Source of the DNA: Neodiprion pinetum
Taxonomy: Eukaryota; Arthropoda; Insecta; Hymenoptera; Diprionidae
Assembly: GCF_021155775.2 (NCBI RefSeq)
Contig: NC_060238.1
Location: 8,046,001 to 8,110,000 of the forward strand
Reading direction: 5' to 3'
Length of the DNA: 64,000 bases
The position numbers and the translations under genes were made by a program. The notes beneath the pieces were generated by a model that saw only the letters and a list, made by a program, of their open reading frames with translations, did no database searches and had not been told where the DNA came from. This document shows positions 36,641 to 49,249 of the stretch, one piece after another. The stretch's first letter is position 1, and the number at the start of each line of letters is the position of its first letter.

Positions 36641-39600
36641 TCAACGAAATATATTATTTGATTTGAAAAAAACTAACTAATTACATCTCTTAATCGTAGA
36701 GGCGGTTTTTTTTTCACGTTCAAAATATTTTCATTGATTTTGTCAAACAGTGTCATCATCATCATCGTCATTGTGTTGTGCCATAAAAGCATTTCTTCTA
36801 AATCCCATTGGAAAATGAAAGTATTTCACAGTGGAATATGGAAATAATAAGGAATTATTCTCCCGGGTTCGAGTCAAGAATTTTTTATTTTCAACGGAAA
36901 TAAAAACAGTTATTATTTAATTGAGTAAAAAAATGGCACGTCTTAGGAATTTTTCTTCCCAGACGTGCTGTTTACAATGCATCGTTGCGTCGCTTCGCGT
37001 TCACGTGTTTACGCTTCTGGTTTCGCCTACACACCACGTTTTAAGCTGTGTTCTCTTTTCTTATTTTCTCTATCCCTCCTCCACCTCTTCCTTCCACCCT
37101 GGTCGAGAGGAGGTGCATGAATTTCTACCGTTGGTCTAAATTTAATGCACCTCAGGTTATATTAATTACCAGCTGAAACTTTGCTGCGCCTTGTTGAACA
37201 AACAGAAACGAAAAAGAAAAAGGAAGAATAAAAAATATGGTCGAGCTTCCGATTCGACTGAAATTTCAACAGAGCCGCATTTTTAAGCCTCTGAATATCC
37301 GGATAAAATGTTCGGATTCGCATTCTTCGAGAAACTTAGACATACTTGCAAAACAAAGCAGAAGTATACACCTGTATTTCAGAGTACTAAATCTTTAGAA
37401 TTACACACCGGAAGATTAGATTTGTTGATTTTACCATATATTCAAGCGGATTAGATATTACTAGTTTACTTTTTATTCTTTATAAAAATATCATCAACAC
37501 CTGCATGTAATTTGATCAAGCTTGAATCAATAATAATTTCATAATACGATCACACTGTTTTCTAATTCTGAAAAGACGGATTCACTTCGATGCAAAGCTT
37601 ATCAAATCATTCGTTAGCGATAAATTTATTTTCACTCGTGGAAAAATAGATTGCAGCCGACAAATAGATGGTTTCCGCTGATGCTAGCGGAACTCGGTTA
37701 TTTTGAGTCGAAAAAAAATCTGTTTATTCGTGTGAGATAAGTTTCTGATTTACGGTGAATAAATTTGAATAATCTGAAAAAATAGAAAAAAAAAAAAAAC
37801 AATTCGCTTCAATTCAAAATTAAATCACAATCAAACAAAATTTATGCATCTAAAGTTCTCAGCTTTTAATTATTATTTCTTATCGTTCTAATCTTTGCTT
37901 GTAGGTAAGGTTTTACCGAAAATAAATTCATCCATGGACCGCGGAATTGCCGATAGGGCTTATCGGCGGGTCGGGAGTCGAAATAGGGCAGGCAATTACT
38001 TTATCCTACTCGTTAAGCTTGACTTTAATTACCTAGTTTCCGGTGCGGCGGATAAACAGGTGTGTAAATCTTGACGTATGACGTATATGCACGTATACAT
38101 ACGCGACACACCTCCGGGTCTTACAAACCTGCGTCGAAGAAGTTCCCGCAAGACGACGTCGCGACGCTCCAGGCGCGCGTTCCGACGCCGAGCTTATTTT
38201 TAGTGCATTCCGGTGCAATCGGAGCAGCCCGACATCCCCGCGGTGTCTAAGCACTGGGTATCTTTTGCTCCCGCAAGATTTTCTCGTCGGGTTAGCTTAA
38301 TGCTTCTTCTTCTTCTTCCTCTTCTTTTTCTTCTTCGAGGAGGATTATCTGATCGTGAGTTTCAGCTTTTTACGAGGTGTGTCAGCGATATTCGTCTACA
38401 CGCACAATCCACATGCGTTCGTCGCAGCAACGCAAATCCGCAACGAAATTAATTTACAGGAGTGTTGAGGACTCGGATACCGGGTGTGAACAATTTCTCA
38501 CAGCTGCCATAAAAAGAGAAATTTATATTTACATTGCGGAGGTGTGGACCGATCCTTTGGAATCCCAGCATTTGGAGTACTCGTCAGACTTTAGTGAATT
38601 ACCAACTTCGTTGAGGAGAAACGAAAACTTCCTGGATCAGTTAGTTTCTATGCGAAAGAAAACTTAGATCTGGAATCTTTACATCGATGAAAAAAAAAAA
38701 AAAAAACATTGAAAATGAAACACTCCTTTATATCGGTTTTCATGCACAGTGCGCAAAAAATTCGATCACCGTCAAAGGATGCGGTATTTTGTCATTCATG
38801 TCAACTTCGTATTGTTGAATTTCAGGTCTTATATGAGTTGAGCAATAAAATTCTCCACGGTACCATTTCAAAGTTTTCAAAACTACGAATCCCTTTGAGT
38901 AGGTACAATACAATGGACCGTGTCAGCAGTGAAATAATTGACTTGAATGCATCCTCGAAAGGTTGATAATAACTTAGAAATGGACAGTAAAACAACGCGG
39001 CGGAAGTGGGAGGCTAAAGAGGAGAAAAGGAAGAAAGAACAAGATTCATATTTTCAAACATTCTGGCATACTTACCGGTTACACGACGACTGGGTGTTAC
39101 TGGAACGTGAAGAAACGCTAAGTATTCCAAGTCATTCGCGTTCAGGTGGGACTTGCGCTACGGCTGCAAAACGGTGGAATTCATGGGAAAATAGTATGCC
39201 TGCCCTGCCCTCTTCGCCCTTTCGTAGCTGTGCGACGTACGTTTGTTTCATATACCGTAAGAAGTTGGCCATGTTCTGGTTACTGTTCCATCAGTCGCAC
39301 GTGTGCAGGTGCATCATGGTATGGGAAATTCTTGTCCCGCGATATTGCACAACGTTACATGCCTAAGGATCGTGACGAAAATACTAATTTGTCATAGGCG
39401 GCGTTCATTGCCAGTCCCATTGATGAACTCGGTCCGTTTCGGGCACACTTGGAACAATCATCTACAGGACCCGTGACTGCAAAATGCAAACACTGATTTT
39501 TTGGAAGTCAAAAATACTGCCGGGGAATTGAATTCGATGGTTACCAAGTGGATGTCATATCCATTTTTGATTGATTTGTGTCGAATTGCTGCAGAAGCAT

Positions 39601-42600
39601 TCAACGGAAGTCAAGCATAGATTGTCGAAAAGTGAGGACATTCAAATATCTAAGGATTTGACGGTTCCAGGATTTAAAAGCGTTTCAATCAGTCAGTTGG
39701 AATTACCTGAAAAAATTCGTCCCATGTGCAGTTCATAAAATGCTTCCGATGTTTAACTGTATAATTGTATCGAAACGCATTAATACGAAACAGTTTCCAA
39801 CATGCTTAAGGCATTAATACTCTAATTTGTCATGATCTGCTTACACACTGAACACGTGACAGGGTTGAAACCAGTATTATCAATTTTTTGGAACTTTAAC
39901 AGGTTCTCTCTAACTCCCCTTCACTTAATCAAAAAAAAAACCCTACTCTCTTGAACAAGTCATCAGATTTCATAACACTTACGTAATACTCAATCAACAT
40001 CCGCTAAAAAAAAAACTTACGTGCAGATTTTACGCTGCCATCGGTTTTGATTGGTATGTCTTATGCTGTCTACGCAACAAGCTAACTGCATCGAGTGTCT
40101 TCTGTGCCGGTGTGACGTTGACTTGGCGATTAATTGCGTTGAAATTTCACCGTGACAATTTCTTAATAGAGTATCTCGCTCTTTGCACGATAGTCTGCAC
40201 GAGTCTTACGGTGGCCATTAGTTCCAACTGAAACAATCGGTGAACTAATATCACAGCTCCTGGAAAGTTTCACTGCTACTATTGTTGATGCTCTCGATAA
40301 ACCGCAGTGCGTGTGTTCTGAATGAACAGGTGTAGGTACAGTCTGCAGCTGGAAGTTTATACGAGTATCGACTAAGTTTGAACTGAGACTAAAAATTTCT
40401 CGAAACCCTGAGAATGTGTTTCCGGTATTCAGTAGAAATCTTTTGGAGTAGTTAAAAGATTTTTCAACCAGATGTCTGGGAATTGTTAACTGACTGCTTG
40501 ATTCTCCAATCGTGAAGTAAAATTCGCTGCAGATATTGGGTTCACAAATTTTTTCTTGAAATGCTTCCGTTTCTGTTCTTTGGACATTGTGTGGGAACAG
40601 CTATTGAGCTTCTCTAAATTTCATGCAAAAATCGAAGTCCATGGTTTTAAATCCATTTGGATGTATTAAACTTTCAAGCATAATGCAATGATTGGTAGCC
40701 GAGTCAGAAGACATGTCGAAATTGAAGCTAAGATAAGTTTGGGAGTTTATATGACCAATTCAAGTATTCAAGTTGGTTAACACTTATTTGAATATGACGC
40801 ACATTCCGTCGATAAATCAAGATTAAGTAAACTGATTCTGATAGTTGAGTCAATCCCGATCAAAAAATACTTTGTATGCAAATTCTTGTCTTGTTCTGTA
40901 ACTATCTAGTGATGGAGGAAAATTTAACATTCTTACCAGAAAGGAGATCCTGAGAAAACCTTAGAGCTCCAAAAAATTGTTGATCATTCCTTGAGAAATC
41001 AGGATTTTATGAGATCTCAGTATTTTTGGTATATAACGCATCATCTTAAGCAGCAGTGTAATGAAATTTCGTAACATTGAGACAGAGAAATCAATTGGAA
41101 TTTCAATTTTCTTCTTCTAGTCTTCGAAAGTATACTAAACCAAAATTGTGCTACATCGTTACTAATATGCTTGCTCCGTTGGCTGCGACGAGTTTCAAGA
41201 CAAATGATCTACTACCGCAGTGGGCGTATCACGGTGACAGTTGAGCTGGCTGACGTGATCAATCCTCTCCAGGAGTAGGTGCTAAAACCGTTGACAATGG
41301 TGCACCATACTCTAGATTCAGTAATGAATTGCAGTTAATCTGAGAATATTTACTAACCAGAAAAATATCGGAACGATGTTTTGAATAATCTGCAATTCCA
41401 ACAAAGCTTCACGAAATGATCGCATGGTTCGTAAACTGTGCAGCCATATTCAGAAATACGGTGTACGTGTGATTTGATGAAGATAATGAAAATTAGTGTG
41501 AATCCCAAGGGTGAATCCTCCCGGTAATATCTATTTTCAAAAGAATCGAATTGAAGAGAATTTTCGTCAACGACGTTTCATTGTCTATACAAACTCTTTT
41601 TTCGTACTTGACTTGTATTCCGTACTCACGTTACCGCATCGTTTCACCACCTGAAATTTCACCATAGTCCGTTGAAATCGCAGGCTTAAGATTCAACTAT
41701 CGTGTTTCTGAGTTGGAGTGACTCATTCGTGACAAGGTCACGACATGAACGCAAACATCTTTGAAGTTCTTGGTGTTCAACGATGGTCATTCGAAACACT
41801 CGAGAATCGAAGTTCTTTTACTTGATCATCAACGTCTTTAACCCAGTGTCAAATTTCCGCAAGACACAGAGTGCGAGATCCCGGTTCACCGATGTGCGTT
41901 GTTTGAATGTGGCGAAACAAACATCCGAGCAGATCTCCCTTCTCAGTCGTACGAATTGGCGGATGTGGTGAAGCAAAAACAAAAAAACGCGGTGAATTTC
42001 CTCCATCAAAAATGGAGTCAAACGATACTGCTCGCTGATATCGTTTTCAAATATCGATTCGTCGTGACCCGGTTTAGGCTGTTGAGCAATTTTCGCGAGG
42101 CGATCAGTTTGCCACGTTAGTTAACTGCTGACAAATATTAACCGCACTGCAATGTCTGTCGTCCTGCGTAAGCTCTTAGTCGTTTGACAATCGATCTCAA
42201 CGAGGTCCTCCTGACGCTTGCGTTTTTTTACAATAATAATTATATACACCGTTATTACAACGTGGAAGGAACCGGGACAGAGTTGGTCAAAATTTCTATC
42301 CTAGGTTTCCTTGAGCCGTCAGTTGGCCCGCGACGATTGTCACAGTCGAATAGCAGTCGCAAGCGTAACAGGACACCAGCGCTCGCGGACAACTTATATT
42401 CTAACTCGCAATAAAAATATAATCGCTTGTCAAATAACCCGACAGCTTTTATCGCTGCGTGTGTTGTGCTAGTATTCCTCAGGAACCTTCGATCCACTTT
42501 CATCTCGCAATGCACCCTACAATTAAGAACTGCCACATGCTACCAAGGAAGTCATGGGTGAGTATCGACAGTATCTCGTTGAAGTTCATTTGATTCGGGG

Positions 42601-43091
42601 AACGAACATGGGGATTGATCTTCACGAAGTATAAGAACGTAGATTCTTCGTAGGGTTTTCATGATCAACGAAAACAACCGGGAATGAAAATTTTGACCGT
42701 TCGAAACTCATCACAACTCGTTCATCATCAGCGACTGATCACTGAACTATATTCCGTATCAGCAAGTCAATATTTTCCAGTAGCTCAGCGAACTTGTTTT
42801 CGTCAATGAAGCTTTGATACTTGATCGATAAAGTGGAAAACTTTTTCGCAGTAACGAATGAAATCTTGGAAAACCATTGATCACAGTAATACTACCTAGA
42901 TGAAATTGAACAACTTCTGAGCTCCTCGGCGCTCGATGACACTTTTTTCATTGTTATTGTTGTTATTATTATGATTCTTATTATTTTTCAATTGGTCATA
43001 TCGTATCCGGAGTGTGTCAAGCATGAGTCTTTGACACTGAGTTGAAAAATCGTTCCATCAAGTGGTAAGAGATTAATGCGATGCATTGAAA
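36641..43091. other. Non-genic region with a CpG-rich patch
   Basis: No supported gene. The stretch 38050-38290 is much richer in CpG than its surroundings and is followed by a CTT microsatellite (38301-38337), which could mark a promoter, but no exon is evident. A 139-codon plus frame at 38947-39366 contains a Lys/Glu/Arg-rich segment (TTRRKWEAKEEKRKKEQ) but no acceptor, donor or domain supports it. Confidence 0.35.
38301..38337 (+). repeat. CTT microsatellite
   Basis: An imperfect (CTT)n tract of about 37 bases at the right edge of the CpG-rich patch. Confidence 0.8.
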
Positions 43092-43932
43092 AATTGGGTA
43101 TTTGCATGATTTTTATATTTCTTAACTTTTGATGTTTTTCGATTCTATAAATTTTTTTAGAATTTTTGAAAAAAAAATATCTTGTTTTTGTTTATAAGTA
43201 TTTAAATAATTTAATAAATAAAAAAAAGGCAATATTTAAATGAATAAGTAGCTCCATCTCGCGTATGTGACGTCACAATGCTGAATTTTTTTGAAATTTT
43301 TAGCGCCAAGTTCTGATGTAAGCACGCCGTACGTGTAATCAGCTGTTGCTCTGTGTTGTGATTGATGAAAAGAACGTCTGATAGTGCTGTTTATTATAAA
43401 CTAAAGTTATTAAATTATTTAATATGTCATTAAAAAACGATTTTTGTTGGTGTATAGTACCAACTTGTAAAAATACTCAAACTAATGCTTGCTTAACATT
43501 CTTAGTATAATAACATTGACGTGATCATAACCTCCACACAATTATCCGTGTGAGTTAAAAAAAAAAAAACACCACACAAAAATTGATTTCTATTTTAATT
43601 ATTTTCACCGAAGTCTGACATTAATTATACAATGTATCAAACTTAAAGTTTAAAAAACTTACTTAAAATTTTTTTAGCGCTAGAAAATATTGTACATTAC
43701 TCTTTGTGGATTCAAATAAACGCGCCAGTAGCAGCAGAATGACGTCAAACCAATCACATTCCGTTTTATGTCACGTGACTTTTATGTGATTTAGGACCAC
43801 TTTTATTTATTAAATTATTTAAATATTTATAAACAAAAACAAAATATTTTTTTTTCAAAAATTCTAAAAAAATTTATAGAATCGAAAAACATCAAAAGTT
43901 AAGAAATATAAAAATCATGCAAATACCCAATT
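43092..43932. mobile_element. 841-bp element with 132-bp terminal inverted repeats
   Basis: The left end (43092-43224, starting AATTGGGTATTTGCATGATT) and right end (43801-43932) are inverted copies with only one or two mismatches. The centre is about 575 bases and carries a palindromic TGACGTCA site (43269-43276) and a short THAP-like open frame. The ends are well preserved, which suggests a fairly recent insertion. Target duplication is unclear: TTGAA occurs just outside both ends but the 8-bp context matches only partly. No transposase is present, so it is a non-autonomous DNA transposon. Confidence 0.75.
43424..43510 (+). pseudogene. Short THAP-like N-terminal fragment in the element
   Basis: An ATG opens 28 codons including FCWCIVPTCKNTQTN and then stops at 43508. 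The pattern C-x-V-P-x-C-K-N-T resembles the first zinc-binding half of a THAP domain, the DNA-binding module of P-element-type transposases. The second half (Cys-x2-His) is absent. If the resemblance holds, this is what is left of the parent transposase and would place the 841-bp element near the P superfamily. The match is short and by eye. Confidence 0.3.
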
Positions 43933-44178
43933 GGCGCTTGAATATTTTGCAGTACGATTTTTTTAACACAGGTAGGAGTTTTTGTCCAGCACATATCCGC
44001 CGGCGGTGAATATTTTGTTTTTCCACTTTTATCATCCGGCCTCTGACTGCTTACCTCTCTCTTTCTTGCTCGCGGCACTCGATTCATGCTTCACGCCGCG
44101 TGCCTCTTGCTCCTTGTTTCTCTTTTTTCATCCCCGAGAAATGCTATTAAGACGACCGTATGTTTCCTCTCGCTAAGG

Positions 44179-44186
44179 TATAAAAG
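44179..44186 (+). promoter_or_regulatory. Possible TATA box (TATAAAAG)
   Basis: A consensus TATA element, followed about 30 bases later by GATGCAGCGGATCGG and then a CpG-rich leader (44235-44290). It lies upstream of, and in the same direction as, the coiled-coil gene whose last exons are at 53-55 kb, so it could be that gene's promoter. No initiator match or connected coding exon was found. Confidence 0.3.
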
Positions 44187-44299
44187 TGGTGGAGTATACT
44201 GGGATGCAGCGGATCGGTGAAGTGAATATATGTAGTTGTCTTCGGTGCGCCGGACGCGACCACAGCCTCGACGGTTTATATTCTCTTCATTCTCATCTT

Positions 44300-47200
44300 C
44301 CTCCTTTTTTTCTTCATTCTCTCTTCGTCTGGTGCTGTGGCCACGGAAATTAATTTTTTATCTCGGAACTCGTTGAAAAACAAAGTTATACCGCCGAGGC
44401 GTGCCTGCCGGGTGTGCAGGTGGCTATGATAACAACAATAAGGCTGGAGTCGTGTAAACTAGCGGAAGGTATTTCTGGATTTACTAAGATCTCAGTGATA
44501 TTATCTTGACGGCCGAGTCGCGTTTCTAAACACTTCCATCCATGTCAGGCGGGATTGCAAAACACGTGATTCCAAGTTTTCTAACCCCAAATGCCTGCCT
44601 CATTTTTTTGGCTTCGGACTCCACGTCTTCGAATAAAACTTGAAAATTCACCCACACACCATCGGATCACTAGCATTTTTTTTTTTTTTTCTTCAACGCT
44701 TAAACTTATTTTCTTTATTGTGATCAACGGTGGTAACTGTTCATCAGATCAGTAAGAATCCATTTGACAGATTCATTTCATCAGCGACGCGGTGAAAAGT
44801 AAATAAAAATGAAAACATCTATTTCACCAGTCAAACACTACCAGTGATTAGGATTTAGAGAGTTAGTTGATTTTCTTGAACGTATCTCATGGGACTATCT
44901 TGCACGAAAGTTGGGTAAAAGTCGGGTTCTTTTATTTCGTGTACTACAGTGAATCAGAAGTCGTGAAAGACGATCTGGACTCGACGAGGACTGAGCTTCG
45001 GGTGTAGTATCGAATTTGAAAAAATTACAGATTGACCACCTCAATTCTCATGGAAATTGTGGTTCAAGTTATTTGGTATGCCCTGGGTGCGTGCACATCT
45101 TGTCTCAACCAACAGTGCCAGACAAAGCCAAAACACCCTCAGTATACAGTCGTTGAACCCGAAACGAAATCGATTGGAAATTTAGTGACACGAATTTAAA
45201 GTATTTTTGGATATCCTTGAACCGGTCAAATAGCAAAGTGAATACGAATAACGAATTGTTATTTTCCGTCAAGGTTGAGTTTGCAAGCAGTGGATACAAA
45301 TGTAGCGTTCCGTTTTACCTGTTCGTTTTTACGTAAAAACTCGCGACACCAAGCAGTTGTAGTAAGAGTTACGTAATTGGCTCGCGCAGATTTCACTTGA
45401 ATGAAACGAAATTGTGGCGTTTTTTTTTCAATTCTTTGGCCAATTCTCTAGTCCTTCACCAGACGATAATTCCCATCCTGACACATGGATCTATTGGTAA
45501 TCGAAAGATCCACACTGCACTGCAGGACAATGGATCTCCGTGGTGAAAGTTAATCGAGTTGCGGTATTATAAGGCCTCGTCCAATACATTGCCTGCCCGC
45601 AACGTGGGCGTTGTGACTTACAATGCACCTTGATTGCAGGCAATGGACACCCGTCAATTCTCAGTTTTACTCTCATGATTCTCTTTTTCTCCCTCTCCTT
45701 AAATTTTTTTTTTTTTTTTTTTTCTGCAACGCTTTTTTTCTCATGCGACAATGACGAGGCCTGCTGCGATGCAACGGGTCGTAATACCAGACGTACAATT
45801 GAAAATGACCTCGCGGACTAAAAGACAGAGTTGTTTGCGCATTTTTCTTATCTACGAAATGATCATTTATTCCTCGTCCACTTTTACCGCTTCAAGTCAT
45901 ACTTTTTTCCTTTAATTTCCATTGCGTAAAGGATGCACTCAATATATTGGCAGTGATATTTAACGATTTCTCCAAGAAACTGTTTAAGCTTGAATTGTCG
46001 ATTATGAACAATGGCCTTCCAAAACGTGTCGAAGTCCTTTATAATAATTCATGTTTGAAAGGAAGAAGTAAGAAAGCACGGAAAAAAGGAACCAATAAGA
46101 TCTTTTCCATTTACTGATCCAACACGTGACCAAAACAGTCGAGATTTGACATTTAACAGTGTAGTTCCACGTTTCGTTAGGCAGTTTCATTATTTATCAT
46201 TTAAGAGTAGTTATAGAGTGTATTGGAATGTTCCTTTTCTCATCGTTGTTGTTCATTCAAAATTGTGCTGTTTTACGCGAAAGTGTGAAATTACCTGATA
46301 ACTTTTTCTTTCTTTCTTCCTGTCCTATTCGCCTTTCTTTTCTCGTTCACCTTTCCCTCTCGATGTTCTACAAGCATATCGTCGTTCAGCTTCAATTTTC
46401 CAGTTTGTCGACCCAGAATTGATACACACTTATCCGTGGCACCACATTCGTTGAATTTCATTTGATGTCCCAGGTGTCAGAGTACGAACTGCTCATGAAC
46501 ACCAATCAACCTCCAACTGCATGGGCAATCGGTAGTTCGAAATCGTCTATATTTTCGATCACTAAATTGCGTTCCGTCAAGCCCATTTCTCGTTGTTATT
46601 CGAGACCTAACGAGGTTTTTGATTATGAAGCCGTGAGATTTGAGTCTGTTCGTTTATTCGAGACTTCTGGCAAGCGCTACTGCAGAGCAGCAGTGAGTTC
46701 CACTCGGGCAAGTTTGTCTACCTAGCTCGTCACGCCAACTTGCACTCGTCGCTTGTCAACTTTGACCGGTAGCTCATGCCCCTTCTTTCCAAAGACTTAG
46801 TTGGTAGCTATGAATACTTCTGTTAGTTATACTCTTCACAGATATCTTCGCAGCAGTTTTTACCGCCGCCGGCAGCTTACTGTTGATTTCAAGTTTGCGA
46901 AATTACTACAAGTATTTGTTATACCCACGTTTACTCGGTACAGAAGAGAATTGCGCGAAGATAAGATTGTTTAGAACTCAGCAAAATGAGATTAACTGAT
47001 TGGGATGAAGTTGTGCGGTATGTTTTCAATTTGTATGATACAATGAACGAAGATCTAATAATATTCAAATAAAGTGATTTCGCTAGTTTGCAAATTAATC
47101 AAACTTTCTAACGAGTTCAGAAAGTTTGAATGTCCCACAATAAGACACGCTTCGCATTTTTTTGCTTATTCAACACACGTGCTTAATTTCAAGAATCGAA

Positions 47201-47300
47201 CAATAAAATGTCGCGAAAAGTGGAGACAAACCTGAAAGTTTATGATATTTCTACCGCACGCATAAAAAAAACATCAATCTCTACATCTATTAAACTCAGT
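44300..47300. other. Non-genic region, possibly 5' intron
   Basis: No supported exon. There are T-rich runs (44678, 45703) and short open frames lacking domains, for example 46462-46725 plus and 45105-45299 minus. If the TATA box at 44179 starts the coiled-coil gene, this would be its first intron. Confidence 0.35.
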
Positions 47301-47375
47301 GTATCTCTGTCTGTCTATCCGTATGTTCGCTTATAACTCCAGAACTACTTGACCGATAATGATTCATGTTTTTTC
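47301..47375 (+). repeat. Dispersed repeat motif (CTGTCTGTCTATCCG ... ACTTGACCGAT)
   Basis: The run of CTGTCTGTCTATCCGTATGT followed by TATAACTCCAGAACTACTTG and ACCGATAATGATT matches a pattern that I know as a frequent interspersed repeat in insect genomes. Its element class is unclear to me. Only a single copy is seen in this window, so the call rests on recognition. Confidence 0.35.
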
Positions 47376-47816
47376 TGTGGTTAAATTGAATATTATCACG
47401 ACGCAATCTTGTTCCAAATAAACGTAAAATCAACTGTGAATTCGAACATTCGCACAACGATTGTTTCCAACCGCATAGTTTTACCGTCGCACCTGTAAAC
47501 CTTGTTCACTACGATCGGAACCGTTAGTACTTACGTAGCAACTTGCTTAAAGTTTTTGCCAGTATACATATAACGAAGTAGTGAAATGTTTCAAATAACT
47601 GGAACAGACCTGCGCGTTAAACTTAGGCACTCTCGCTGTGGTAATCGATTCTTTTATTTTCGAGGAGCCGTCGATTCAAACACAAGAAAAGAAGAAATAA
47701 AGAAACAAGTAAAAAAAAAAAAAATCCCGTACTATGCACACCGATTCAGTTTTCAGGCAAGGATGATTGTTCAGATCATACCATTCTTTTAGCATTACAA
47801 TACTATACCTACGAAT

Positions 47817-48441
47817 TTACGCTAAGCATTGTCGATTCGTTCCGTAAATAACTTTGTTCGAACCATTCGCCGGTGGAAAAGAAACAAACATTTCATCGAT
47901 GATATCCTCGATACGTTGATTCCAGAGAGCAGGCAATACCTGATCCATCAAATATAGATCGTACACATTCGTGCAATACATTAAGCAACGTCACTTTACT
48001 GGTTGTAATACAATCGGTAAGTGTCGGAAATAAGATTGAGTTCGTCTCGATGAGCCAAACTGAAAGAATGGAAAAAATATTGGCAGTCCCGTTATCTCAG
48101 AAAACCATTTAATTGGAAGCCAATAAGGAATTGGCTTGAGAGATTGAGTGTAGATCAAAAAGATTCCCTCATTCACTCTGATTCCATGCGACTAATTCAA
48201 TCATTCGAAAACACAATATGCACAAACGCAGCTAGAAGTTAGACTCTTAAAGGCAATTACTTACAATGTATTGCGTTCCAATAATATTGTCGTCTCAATT
48301 TTCGATCCACGGAACAATGGTAGAGTACTAAAGTTGTATACAAATCGATTCGTTAAAAATTGTTCCCAATTCAGGACTAGCAGTTAATTCGTCACTGATC
48401 GGCAGTTTCTCTCCCAATCGCTTTAAAACATCGAACCTTTC
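47817..48441 (-). pseudogene. Second decayed minus-strand coding region
   Basis: Minus-strand reading gives a series of protein-like stretches: FDVLKRLGEKLPISDELTAS near 48.4 kb, SLKPIPYWLPIKWFSEITGL near 48.13 kb, LAHRDELNLISDTYRLYYNQ near 48.04 kb in another frame, then NVYDLYLMDQVLPALWNQRI near 47.95 kb, ending at a stop at 47817. The pieces are separated by stops and at least one frame change. A GTAAGT donor-like site occurs at about 48264 on this strand. I do not recognise the family. Dead gene or mobile-element/viral debris are both possible. Confidence 0.35.
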
Positions 48442-48940
48442 TCATTTTCTTGCGCACCTAGGTGAAGCAACAGCTAATCAAGTAATAGATGCAAAGAGTG
48501 TAACTTTCTTGCGGACATTGCTGTAAACTTGTCCTTTTATTCTACAGCAGAATCTGGCCCAGATAACTTCTTCTTTCGATCTTTTTATCCTCGGTAACAA
48601 ATGACATTCCTCGAGGACTGCACCGCTCCTGCGAGCTAGTGAACGAATCAGTCACACCGGCTGAATCCCCGTTCTCGACTATTGTTATCCTGATGGGTGG
48701 GCGTTGGTGGGTACAATGCGTATAGGATGCCATGGGTTACGCTGGAATTTTAGTGCCATGCTTGGTACGTGACTGCGATCGCAGTGGTTTGTTTGGCTTT
48801 CGTCAGGCCTACTGTTTTCCCGTCATCACATATCTGATCCCAATGTCGCGTGTCAGGTGACGAAGTCTCAGCAAAAGTAACTGTACGTCACGCTGTATTG
48901 ATCATATCGTGAAGTTCGGAGTACCAGTACTGGATGTTAT

Positions 48941-49231
48941 TTAAAAACGAACGATTTTCCTTCGTTTTTTCAACTCAGAAATATGTCTGTACCATGTTGA
49001 TGGTTTTCTAACAGTCTCGGTGGTTGGATGATTTTTGTATTCTTCCAGAACGTATGTGGTCAATATTTGCACAACAGAATTCATCTCTTCCATTGCGTAT
49101 TGAGCACTTCGAGCTAACACTTCTGTAGTAGATGAAAGTTTCCAATCTTCCCGAAACAAGTGTAACCTCCTATCAATATGGATTGATATTCTTGAAAATT
49201 GGTGCCATTGCTCATAACACCAAAGTTGCAT
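48941..49231 (-). other. 96-codon coding-like open frame
   Basis: An open frame with an ATG at 49231 and an in-frame stop shortly before it. Composition is ordinary for protein (MQLWCYEQWHQFSRISIHID, REDWKLSSTTEVLARSAQYA) and secondary structure would be mostly helical. It lies upstream of, and on the same strand as, the decayed region at 47.8-48.4 kb and may be an earlier part of it. The DW...A-x-YA pattern recalls insect odorant receptors weakly, but not enough to name it. Confidence 0.25.
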
Positions 49232-49249
49232 GTCATATCAAGGCGACGC

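Noticed and set aside
38947..39366. 139-codon frame with a Lys/Glu-rich helix-like segment
   Set aside because: Composition suggests a charged helix, but there is no acceptor or donor and the second half is Cys/Phe-rich and unlike a continuation.
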